Origin: an uncultured Paracoccaceae bacterium
GTDB lineage: Bacteria; Pseudomonadota; Alphaproteobacteria; Rhodobacterales; Rhodobacteraceae
Reading direction: 5' to 3'
Length of the DNA stretch: 64,000 nucleotides
NCBI GenBank assembly: GCA_947503175.1
Contig: CANNCO010000002.1
Location: 1-64,000, forward strand
Part shown: positions 8,783 to 15,749 of the stretch, in pieces
Layout: the number at the start of each line of letters is the position of its first letter
Position numbering within the stretch: the first letter of the stretch is position 1
Notes under the pieces: model-generated
Told to the model about the DNA's origin: nothing
Databases searched by the model: none
What the model saw: only the letters and a program-made list of their open reading frames with translations
Translations under genes and position numbers: made by a program

Positions 8783-9406
8783 ATGCGCGCCCTCGTGATC
8801 TATTGCCACCCCCGGCCGAAAAGCTTTACCGCCGCCGTGCGGGACCGCGTGATCGAACGCCTCGAAAGCGCGGGATCCGAGGTGCGTTTGCGCGACCTTT
8901 GTGCCGAAGGGTTCGACCCAAGGCTGACCGCCAAGGAGTTGGAAGACTACGAAGACACCGCAATCAATACCTTGTCAATTGCCCGGGATGTCGAAGACAT
9001 CCGCTGGTGCGATACGCTGATCTTCGTCTATCCCACGTGGTGGTACGGGTTGCCCGCGGTTCTGAAGGGCTGGCTTGACCGGGTCCTTGTGCCCGGAGTT
9101 GCCTTCCACATGCCGGACGAGAACGGCGACATCAAACCGGCGTTGACCCGGATCACCCGCCTTGCCGTTTTTACCACTTGCGGCGCAAGCTGGTGGCTGA
9201 CCCGCCTGGTCGGTGCACCGGGCCGGCGCACGATCCTGCGCGGCCTGCGCATTCTTTGCGCACCACGCTGCCGCACGGCCTTTGCAGCACATTACCTTAT
9301 GGACAGTTCCACCGATGCCAGCCGCGCCAAACATCTGGCCCGCGTTAGCCGCAAGACCGGCAAGCTGATCGGACGCGGTCCCCGGCCCGAAAAGGTGCCC
9401 GCATGA
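8783..9406 (+). CDS. NAD(P)H-dependent oxidoreductase, flavodoxin-like fold (paralogue)
   Basis: A 207-residue paralogue of the preceding gene, with LVIYCHPRPKSFTAAV at the N-terminus and YPTWWYGLPAVLKGWLDRV in the middle. The ATG follows the upstream TGA directly and the stop overlaps the oxygenase ATG. The side-by-side pair may be a heterodimer or two reductases with different acceptors; the sequence does not distinguish these. Confidence 0.85.
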   Translation: MRALVIYCHPRPKSFTAAVRDRVIERLESAGSEVRLRDLCAEGFDPRLTAKELEDYEDTAINTLSIARDVEDIRWCDTLIFVYPTWWYGLPAVLKGWLDRVLVPGVAFHMPDENGDIKPALTRITRLAVFTTCGASWWLTRLVGAPGRRTILRGLRILCAPRCRTAFAAHYLMDSSTDASRAKHLARVSRKTGKLIGRGPRPEKVPA

Positions 9407-10323
9407 TCCCCGTTCTCGACTGGTCCCGTTTTGCCTCCGACACCGATCCCGCCGGGTTGGTCGCCGATCTGGGCCGCGCCACACGCGAAACCGGGTTCTT
9501 CCTTCTTAACGGCCATGGCGTTCCCGTCGATCTGATCGACGCGACATTCGCCGCCGCCGATGCCTTTTTCTCGCAACCGACGGAGGCCAAGGTACCGCTG
9601 GATATACGCAAGAGCGGCATGAATCGGGGCTGGACCGCCGAAGGAACCGAAAATCTTGATGACACGTCTGACCAGATAGACCGGAAAGAGGCGTTCAATA
9701 TCGGCCTAGATCTTGCCCCCGACGACCCGCGCATTCTGGCGGGGGAGCCGTTTCGCGGCGTGAACCTCTGGCCCGAACTACCCGGTTTCCGTGACACGAC
9801 CTTGGCCTATTTCAATGCGGTTCACCGCCTTGGCGTCGATCTGCACCACGCCATCGCCACCGATCTGGGCCTCGCACCCGACTATTTCGAAGACAAACTC
9901 GACGCCCCGCTCGCGACCCTGCGCCTCCTTCATTATCCCGGCGGCATGGGCCCGGGTATCGGCGCGGGCGCGCATACAGATTATGGCTCTGTCACGCTTC
10001 TGATGACAGATGGCGAAGCCGGACTTCAGGTCCGGCCCCGGGACGGCGATTGGACCGACGTGCCCCATGTACCGGGCGCGTTTGTCGTTAACATCGGCGA
10101 CTGCCTGATGCGTTGGACCAACGACATCTACGTCTCTACCCCCCACCGGGTACGGGTTCCGAAACGCCAGCGCCGCTCGATCGCCTTCTTCCTCGACCCG
10201 AACCCCGAGACCATCATCTCTGCCCTGCCCGGCACGGGCGCGCCGAAATACCCGCCTGTCACAAGCGCCGATTACCTTCGCTCACGCCTCGACGCCACAT
10301 ACACACCGGAGCCTGCAAAATGA
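9403..10323 (+). CDS. 2OG-Fe(II)/isopenicillin N synthase family oxygenase
   Basis: A 306-residue cupin-fold oxygenase. The iron triad is complete: AHTDYG (His191, Asp193) and STPHRV (His248); the RRS motif (about 257-259) that binds the 2-oxoglutarate carboxylate follows. The N-terminal DIOX_N part (RETGFFLLNGHGV) is clear. It probably hydroxylates or demethylates the pathway compound with O2. It overlaps both neighbours by ATGA. Confidence 0.88.
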   Translation: MIPVLDWSRFASDTDPAGLVADLGRATRETGFFLLNGHGVPVDLIDATFAAADAFFSQPTEAKVPLDIRKSGMNRGWTAEGTENLDDTSDQIDRKEAFNIGLDLAPDDPRILAGEPFRGVNLWPELPGFRDTTLAYFNAVHRLGVDLHHAIATDLGLAPDYFEDKLDAPLATLRLLHYPGGMGPGIGAGAHTDYGSVTLLMTDGEAGLQVRPRDGDWTDVPHVPGAFVVNIGDCLMRWTNDIYVSTPHRVRVPKRQRRSIAFFLDPNPETIISALPGTGAPKYPPVTSADYLRSRLDATYTPEPAK

Positions 10324-11114
10324 CCCGCCGCCTCGACTGGGCCGATTATCGCACCACCGAGTACCGCGACATCGACCCCATGCGCACCATCGCGATCCTG
10401 CCCACGGCCGCCATCGAACAGCACGGACCGCACCTGCCGACGGGCACGGACACGATGATCGCCCAAGGGATGCTCGACGAGCTCCGCGCCACCTGCCCCG
10501 ACGACCTCGACATCCGCATCCTGCCGATCCAGGCCGTGGGGAAGTCGAACGAACATATCCACGCACCTGGCACACTGACGCTCTCAGCCCACACAGCGCT
10601 TGCCGCGTGGCAGGAAATCGGACTGTCCGTCGCCCGCGCAGGCGTCCGCAAAGTCGTGATCGTCAATTCCCATGGTGGCAATCTCGACCTGATCTCAATC
10701 CTGTCACGAGAGTTACGCGTCCGCGCCGGAATGCTGGCCGTCAAATGCCAATGGGGCGCATTCGGCACGCCCGACGGCATGTATACCGATCATGAGAAAA
10801 GCTTTGGCATCCATGGCGGCGACGTCGAAACCTCGCTCATCTTGAGTTTCCGACCGGAAACCGTTGATATGTCTCAAGCATTGATGAACCGCTCCACCGC
10901 CGAACAGGCTCCGATCTCGCCCATAGGACCCATTTCCTATGGCTGGGTCTCAAGCGATCTGAATCCAAGCGGCACGGTGGGCGACGCCTCCATCGCCACG
11001 GCTGACAAGGGCGCCGCCACCTGCGCCCATCAGGTCGCGGGGTTCATCGAACTTCTGCATGCTGTGGCCGATGCTCCGCTGGACGGCCTCGAACCGACGA
11101 TGCCCGCAATCTGA
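10320..11114 (+). CDS. Creatininase-family amidohydrolase
   Basis: A 264-residue cyclic-amide hydrolase. The metal site is visible: AIEQHGPHLPTGTD gives Glu33, His35 and Asp44, VNSHGGN gives His118, and GGDVETS contains the later conserved Glu. Creatininase opens a lactam ring; other members act on formamides in riboflavin or mycofactocin-like pathways. The ATG at 10320 overlaps the oxygenase stop; the longer reading frame from 10113 is a shadow of that gene. Last gene of the operon, so ring opening may be the final step. Confidence 0.87.
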   Translation: MTRRLDWADYRTTEYRDIDPMRTIAILPTAAIEQHGPHLPTGTDTMIAQGMLDELRATCPDDLDIRILPIQAVGKSNEHIHAPGTLTLSAHTALAAWQEIGLSVARAGVRKVVIVNSHGGNLDLISILSRELRVRAGMLAVKCQWGAFGTPDGMYTDHEKSFGIHGGDVETSLILSFRPETVDMSQALMNRSTAEQAPISPIGPISYGWVSSDLNPSGTVGDASIATADKGAATCAHQVAGFIELLHAVADAPLDGLEPTMPAI

Positions 11115-11179
11115 AACGGGGTTTTCTTGTACCGCCCATTGGGGCATCCTGTAATTGGGGGGCCGGTTCGGAGCAGCCA

Positions 11180-12379
11180 ATGGCCAAGACCATCGTCATC
11201 CTTCTCGACGGAACCTCTAACGAGATTTCTGCAAACCGCACCAATGTCCTGCGGCTTTACGGTACGCTGAAAAAGGACGCGACCCAGCTGGTCTATTACG
11301 ACCCGGGCGTTGGCACATTCGGTGCCGAACATGCTTTTCTTGGTTTCTGGCGCAAGTCGGCCGAGGTTCTGGGCCTCGTCACCGGCTGGGGTCTCGATCA
11401 GAATGTGCTCGAGGCCTATCGCTTTCTGGTCGAGAACTATCAGGCCCGCAAGGGCGGCACCACACGCGACCGCATCTGCCTGATCGGCTTCTCACGCGGT
11501 GCCTACACCGCACGGGTTCTGGCAGGGTTCATCCATGCTGTGGGCCTGATGCGTCGCGACCAGCTCAACCTTCTGCCCTACGCCTACCGCGCCTATAAGC
11601 GCATTGGCGATGGCATCTCGAACCATGAAGACGATACCTTTGCCGAGGTCCGCCTGTTCGAACGCATTCTGCAGACCGACCGCCCTCCGATCATGGCCCT
11701 CGGTCTGTTCGATACAGTGTCTTCCCTCATCGAATGGGGCCGCTACCTGCCACGCCTGCGTAAACACGCCTTCACTCAAACGAACCCAAGCGTTGCGGCG
11801 GTCCGCCACGCCATTGCGCTGCATGAGGCGCGCGTGATGTTTCGGCCTCAACACTGGCACGAAGATCAGCAGTACTGGGGCAATCCCTTCACCCGCGACA
11901 AAGCTGTCCCGCAGAACGTTAAAGAGGTCTGGTTTCGTGGCGTTCACGGCGATGTGGGGGGAGGGTATCCGGAAGCCGAAAGTGCACTGGCGAAACTACC
12001 CTTGACCTGGATGATCCACGAACTGGACGGGCTGGGGCTGACGTTCAAACCCCAGACTGTAAAAACCCTTGTTTATGGCGATGATAAAAAAGGGAAATAT
12101 GCAAAGCCAGATCCCAACGCAAAGGCCCACAACTCGATGACTATCTGGTGGAAACCGCTCGAAATCCTGCCAGCCCGTACCGCTCCGACTTATCGCGAAG
12201 GCCGCCTTTCGCTCGGCCCGGTTTCGATACCACTTTGCCGCCCCCGTGTTGTTCCCGAAGGGGCGCGCATCCACGAAAGCGTCGCCGATAATGCCGCCGA
12301 GCGCGGTATCTCCTTGCCCGGCAATATCCCCGAAAACCACCGGATGGAGCGGGTGCCAATTTTCCCCGAGGTGGAATAA
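11180..12379 (+). CDS. DUF2235 alpha/beta hydrolase-like protein
   Basis: A 399-residue member of DUF2235, a family related to the Tle1 phospholipase effectors but also common as stand-alone cytosolic proteins. The start ILLDGTSNEI, the DPGVGT motif and the nucleophile elbow GFSRGAY (Ser105) are diagnostic; a likely catalytic region HGDVGGGYPE follows. No signal peptide and no type VI secretion genes are nearby, so an effector role is not supported. It ends about 140 bases before the left att site of element 1. Confidence 0.85.
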   Translation: MAKTIVILLDGTSNEISANRTNVLRLYGTLKKDATQLVYYDPGVGTFGAEHAFLGFWRKSAEVLGLVTGWGLDQNVLEAYRFLVENYQARKGGTTRDRICLIGFSRGAYTARVLAGFIHAVGLMRRDQLNLLPYAYRAYKRIGDGISNHEDDTFAEVRLFERILQTDRPPIMALGLFDTVSSLIEWGRYLPRLRKHAFTQTNPSVAAVRHAIALHEARVMFRPQHWHEDQQYWGNPFTRDKAVPQNVKEVWFRGVHGDVGGGYPEAESALAKLPLTWMIHELDGLGLTFKPQTVKTLVYGDDKKGKYAKPDPNAKAHNSMTIWWKPLEILPARTAPTYREGRLSLGPVSIPLCRPRVVPEGARIHESVADNAAERGISLPGNIPENHRMERVPIFPEVE

Positions 12380-12519
12380 GTCTGCGTCACTCGTGGCGTT
12401 TGATACCGATCGACCTATCCGGGGAAAGCCTACACGAGGACAGCTGTGACCGTTTCTGCGAAACGACTGCCGTTTGGTCCTGTTGCTTGAAAGCCGGACA
12501 TCTCCCCAACGGAAAGTAC

Positions 12520-12564
12520 TGGTGGAGCCGATCGGGATCGAACCGACGACCTCGTCATTGCGAA
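12520..12564. repeat. Left attachment site of element 1
   Basis: A 45-bp copy of the 3' half of tRNA-Ala(CGC), identical to 28408-28452 in the same orientation. Here it is not part of a tRNA gene: the sequence diverges right after it. It is therefore the distal att half left by integration, not a tRNA. Confidence 0.93.
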
Positions 12565-12651
12565 TGACAAGAAACGCCTAAGTGAATCCAAGCACTTACG
12601 CTGAATCCCCTATTTTTCCTGTATTTTGAGTCACTTGGAGATTGATCTGAA

Positions 12652-12681
12652 TTGACCGTGTCGGGTATTCATTCTTGTAAT
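12652..12681 (+). promoter_or_regulatory. Possible integrase promoter overlapping motif doublet
   Basis: TTGACC at 12652-12657, an 18-base spacer and TGTAAT at 12676-12681 resemble a sigma-70 promoter for the integrase. The -10 lies inside the CTTGTAA doublet (12674-12691), so a protein binding the doublet would cover this promoter. Confidence 0.4.
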
Positions 12682-12691
12682 CTACTTGTAA
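12674..12691 (+). promoter_or_regulatory. CTTGTAA-N4-CTTGTAA doublet, left end
   Basis: Two perfect CTTGTAA heptamers 11 bases apart, between the left att site and the integrase start. The same layout recurs inverted at 18975-18992 and, with one base changed, at 28342-28359. Position near att suits integrase arm-type sites; the internal copy suggests a regulatory use as well. Confidence 0.65.
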
Positions 12692-12702
12692 TGGAGCCCG
12701 GC

Positions 12703-13896
12703 ATGCCCAAGCAGCACCTGACTGACACGTGGATCAAGAACGCCCCGTTCTGCGATAAGGCCACTTGGTTCACCGACCCCCGCTACCCCGGCCTGCGCCT
12801 GCAGATCACCCGGTCCACGAAGACCTTCCACGCGTCGAAATGGGACGCGGCGGAAGGCAAGGCCCGCACGAAGAAGTTGGGCGCATTCACGCCGAAGCAG
12901 AACCTGAAGTGGGCCGCGCGGCAGGTGACCGCGTTCGCGCAGGAAGTCGAAGAGGGCAGCGCCGTCACCACGCGCGAGGAAAAGCGAGAAGCTGAACTGG
13001 AAGCCGCCCGCAACCGGCCACCCACCCTGATCGAATGCGTGGACCAGTTCCTTGAATTCCGTTCGGTGGACCGCAAGCGGAAGGCTATGAAAGAAGCGAC
13101 CCGCCGCAAATACCGTCAGGCCGTCGAAAACCATCTGGCCCCATGGGTGGACACGCACATCGACGAACTGCCCGCGCTAGCCATCCGCGAACACCTGAAT
13201 GGGATGCAGATCAAGCAGCCCCAAGGGGCGATGTATGTGCACAACGCGTTAGGGACGGCACTGCGCTGGTTCAACAAGCAGCACATGGCGTCGATCACGG
13301 TGCCAGGGCTCACCGAAGCGACGCCGACAGGGACCGCCGACGTGGACCACGACATCGCGATCTACCCGCAGCGCTGGGCGGAAATCGAAGCGCTGGGCGA
13401 CCCGGTAGAGGCCGCGCTGTGGAAGGTCCGGTGGCTGACCGGTCTGCGGATCACGGTCCTGCTGCCTATGACGTGGGACCAGTTCAATGCCGAATTCGGG
13501 ACGCTGTCCATCGGACAGGACAAGCAGCACCCGCCGCGCACCATCGCGCTGGCAGACGCCGTCGTCGAAATAATCAGCACGCTTCCGCGCCGTTCCGATT
13601 TCATCTTCGCGCGGCCAAGCGGTGCGAAGCGCTGGCAGATGCGGTCCATAGGCTTGAACGTGTCGCAGGACATGCGGCACCTGTGGTCCGACGCATCGAC
13701 CGCCTGCTACGTCCACGACATCGTCCACGGCCACCTGTGCGGGCAGACCGAAGGCAAGAAGAAGGTGCGCGGGCACTACACGGACCCGCCGCTGGAAACC
13801 CAGCGCGACGCGGCCAACAAGATCGCCGGGTGGATTCTGGCCCGCGCGCAACCGCAGGACGGCAAGGTTATTGATCTGAAGGGGGCTACAGCCTAA
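12703..13896 (+). CDS. Tyrosine-type site-specific integrase (element 1)
   Basis: About 397 residues with a DUF4102-like N-terminal arm-binding part (DKATWFTDPRYPGLRLQITRS), a SAM-like core-binding region and a diverged tyrosine recombinase catalytic domain (WLTGLRITVLLPMTW with the first Arg, DMRHLW in the H-x-x-R region, RGHYTDP with the likely Tyr). The ATG at 12703 has GGAG six bases upstream and is preferred over GTG/ATG codons further up. It lies about 140 bases from the left att site and should catalyse insertion into the tRNA-Ala gene. Confidence 0.85.
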   Translation: MPKQHLTDTWIKNAPFCDKATWFTDPRYPGLRLQITRSTKTFHASKWDAAEGKARTKKLGAFTPKQNLKWAARQVTAFAQEVEEGSAVTTREEKREAELEAARNRPPTLIECVDQFLEFRSVDRKRKAMKEATRRKYRQAVENHLAPWVDTHIDELPALAIREHLNGMQIKQPQGAMYVHNALGTALRWFNKQHMASITVPGLTEATPTGTADVDHDIAIYPQRWAEIEALGDPVEAALWKVRWLTGLRITVLLPMTWDQFNAEFGTLSIGQDKQHPPRTIALADAVVEIISTLPRRSDFIFARPSGAKRWQMRSIGLNVSQDMRHLWSDASTACYVHDIVHGHLCGQTEGKKKVRGHYTDPPLETQRDAANKIAGWILARAQPQDGKVIDLKGATA

Positions 13897-13913
13897 GTTG
13901 CCCGCACATTGCC

Positions 13914-13947
13914 TTCGGGGCGGGGTGTAATGACCCGCCCGCCCCGG
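13914..13947 (+). terminator. GC-rich hairpin after the integrase
   Basis: Downstream of the integrase stop, CGGGGCGGGG and CCCGCCCGCCCCG can form a strong stem around TGTAATGA. No T run follows, so it is either a Rho-aided terminator or only a structural hairpin. Confidence 0.4.
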
Positions 13948-14022
13948 TAGGTCGGACGCGCAGACGGTCACTGACCATGGAACGGGTAGCGCGCCGGTCA
14001 CAGGCTCCAACACCGGAGTCCC

Positions 14023-14259
14023 ATGATGACCGATCTATCGCCCGTACTTGCACGCATTGATGAACTGGAAAGCCGCCTGCTGCGCAGTGACCCACCCATG
14101 GTCATGTCCAGCAAGGAATGTGCTGCCTTCCTAGGATACACCGAAGAACACCTGTGCCGTCTGCGGAAGGACGGGCAGGGCCCGAAGTGTTCGAAGCCGG
14201 GAAAGCACGTCAAATACTTGCGCGACGATGCCATCGACTGGCTGCGGGAGCACCAGTGA
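14023..14259 (+). CDS. HTH_17/AlpA-like excisionase or regulator (element 1)
   Basis: 78 residues: a short amphipathic N-terminal stretch (LARIDELESRLL) and a MerR-like HTH_17 domain (MSSKECAAFLGYTEEHLCRLRKDGQGPKC...KYLRDDAIDWL). Such proteins act as excisionases or, in P4-type satellites, as AlpA-like activators of integrase. GGAG stands 5 bases before the ATG. Element 2 has a counterpart with the same layout at 58679-58936, also next to the integrase. Confidence 0.82.
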   Translation: MMTDLSPVLARIDELESRLLRSDPPMVMSSKECAAFLGYTEEHLCRLRKDGQGPKCSKPGKHVKYLRDDAIDWLREHQ

Positions 14260-14274
14260 CGGTGGCTGTGCGGT

Positions 14275-14811
14275 CTAGATTTCAAGTCCCATTACGCCGA
14301 TTACACCCCACGTCATGCAGCCAGTTGGGGCTTCGTCTTCGTAGTCACAGAATTCGATGCCTTCGAACTGCTCGGGTTCAACTTCAGGCAGTTCTACTCG
14401 GAACTCTGTTTCGTCTAGAGGGTCGATCCAGATCGGCGTTTCGATGATGTGTTCCTGCTCAATGCCATCCGCGTCGTAGATGCTGACAGAAATCTCTACC
14501 CAAGTGGTCACATGGTCGGGTGTCTTGTTCTCAAGGACGCCACCCCAATCTACCGACCGTTGGCCTACACGTGGTCCTGCGCGGCCAGTCGCATAGTCGT
14601 TGGAGTAGAGGCGCTTCTGAAAAGCTTGAACGCACGTGGCTTTGATCGCATCGCCGGAAACAAGTTCGCTTCCTGTGTAGTCCATACATGTTTCGACCCC
14701 CCTCAAGGTGCCGCGGTTCATTGCCTCGTTTATCACTCGTTGGACCGGTTCGATGCCGACAATCAAGGCTGCTACGAGGCATAGCAAACCTATGATCAAA
14801 TAGTTCTTCAC
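14275..14811 (-). CDS. Hypothetical membrane-anchored protein
   Basis: I do not recognise the family. The 178 residues start with one strongly hydrophobic segment (about 4-22, YLIIGLLCLVAALIVGI), followed by a polar, acidic domain rich in Asp and Glu with several Cys (CMDYTG, CVQAF, FCDYEDEAPTGC). A single-pass anchor with the domain outside is likely. GTG start. It is convergent with the HTH_17 gene and divergent from the replication operon. No counterpart is seen in element 2; it could be a superinfection or surface-modifying factor, but that is a guess. Confidence 0.6.
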   Translation of the reverse strand: MKNYLIIGLLCLVAALIVGIEPVQRVINEAMNRGTLRGVETCMDYTGSELVSGDAIKATCVQAFQKRLYSNDYATGRAGPRVGQRSVDWGGVLENKTPDHVTTWVEISVSIYDADGIEQEHIIETPIWIDPLDETEFRVELPEVEPEQFEGIEFCDYEDEAPTGCMTWGVIGVMGLEI

Positions 14812-14978
14812 CTGCTGATCTCCCTCACACTTTGCTGTCTTTTTATACCACCTGTCGGATGGCCAAAATGCGGCGCTTCGGCGGTCCGAACTGCCGGGAA
14901 GCAGTGGGCATGGTCGGTTGCTGCGCGCCGAAACTGTCAGGGAACAGGCTCACTAGCAACGCCTTTCCTGAAATAACT

Positions 14979-15142
14979 ATCACGAAACCGTGATTCAATT
15001 GGCGGGGCACCAGATTTGGCGCCCCATTCGATATTTGCTCCTATCACATATAAGCGACTTATAATCGAGATATTTAAACGCATAAATGGCTTGTATTTAA
15101 TTGAGTGTTTAAACACTTGAATAGGTCAACCGTTTAAACACC
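14979..15142. promoter_or_regulatory. Palindrome cluster upstream of the replication genes (element 1)
   Basis: This AT-rich gap between divergent genes holds several perfect inverted repeats: ATCACG-AAAC-CGTGAT (14979-14994), TATAAG-CGA-CTTATA (15049-15063) and AGTGTTTAAACACT (15104-15117). GTTTAAAC (15132-15139) and TTTAAACG (15073-15080) are related to the last. The rest of 14812-15231 holds no gene that I can see. It is probably the operator/promoter region of the replication operon and may include the origin. Confidence 0.6.
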
Positions 15143-15231
15143 TAAGCAATTTCAATAAGTTATGACTCGACTCCCGCAATCAGTTCTGCAATGCTTTGGG
15201 CAGTTTCATTTGCCAAAACATGAGGCCCAAA

Positions 15232-15519
15232 ATGCCCAATCTCGGCGAACAAATAGCAGAAGCGCACGCGAAAAACCGTGCCCGAGAATTGCCGACAGTT
15301 GAAAAGCTGTTGCGCCCTTTCCCCGAAATCATGGCCACCAAACAGGTTGCCGCAGCCTATGGCTGTTCGGTCAGCCATGTGAAGCGCTGGCGTCAGAAGA
15401 CCTTGGAAACCGGCGTCCAGCACGGCCCGCCGTGGTTCAAGGACGGTGACCGGGTCTTCTACCTGAAGGCCGACGTCATCGACCATATGCTGTCGATCCG
15501 CGTAGGGGCGGAACCATGA
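15232..15519 (+). CDS. Small HTH DNA-binding protein
   Basis: 95 residues from the ATG at 15232 (GAGG six bases upstream); two further ATGs lie just ahead in frame. The centre (MATKQVAAAYGCSVSHVKRWRQKTLETGVQHGPPWFKDGDRVFYLKADVIDHML) has the form of a MerR/HTH_17-like domain, with a helix-turn-helix and a basic wing. It is first in an operon with a 75-residue protein and the replication protein (ATGA overlap). It could regulate that operon through the palindromes directly upstream. Confidence 0.7.
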   Translation: MPNLGEQIAEAHAKNRARELPTVEKLLRPFPEIMATKQVAAAYGCSVSHVKRWRQKTLETGVQHGPPWFKDGDRVFYLKADVIDHMLSIRVGAEP

Positions 15520-15743
15520 TGGAAGTGAAAACCCTTCCAGTCGAAGCGGCCCAGTGGTCACTGAGCGGTGCGTTCCTGTATCTGGACTGCGCACGCATCA
15601 CACTGATCATTCCCGAATACGACGCGCCAGCAGATGCCAACACACTGGTTGGTCATCAGGTGAAGGCCGAATTCGAAGCGCGGAAGAATTCTGCAGGGAA
15701 CTGGATCGGAATCGTCCATCGCCTGAAACCGGTGGGGGCCTGA
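15516..15743 (+). CDS. Hypothetical 75-residue protein
   Basis: I recognise no family. The protein is short, mixed hydrophobic and polar, with an ITLIIPEYDAP strand-like segment and a basic C-terminus (KAEFEARKNSAGNWIGIVHRLKPVGA). Real coding is supported by the ATGA overlap with the HTH gene and the close start of the replication protein, and by the same codon style. It may be a small partner of the replication protein. Confidence 0.6.
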   Translation: MMEVKTLPVEAAQWSLSGAFLYLDCARITLIIPEYDAPADANTLVGHQVKAEFEARKNSAGNWIGIVHRLKPVGA

Positions 15744-15749
15744 TGTTTG

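Noticed and set aside
11180-12379. A type VI secretion phospholipase effector
   Set aside because: DUF2235 is present, but there are no secretion, VgrG, PAAR or immunity genes nearby.
12520-12564. A second tRNA-Ala gene or pseudogene
   Set aside because: Only the 3' 45 bases are present and they equal the copy in the intact tRNA; this is the distal att half.
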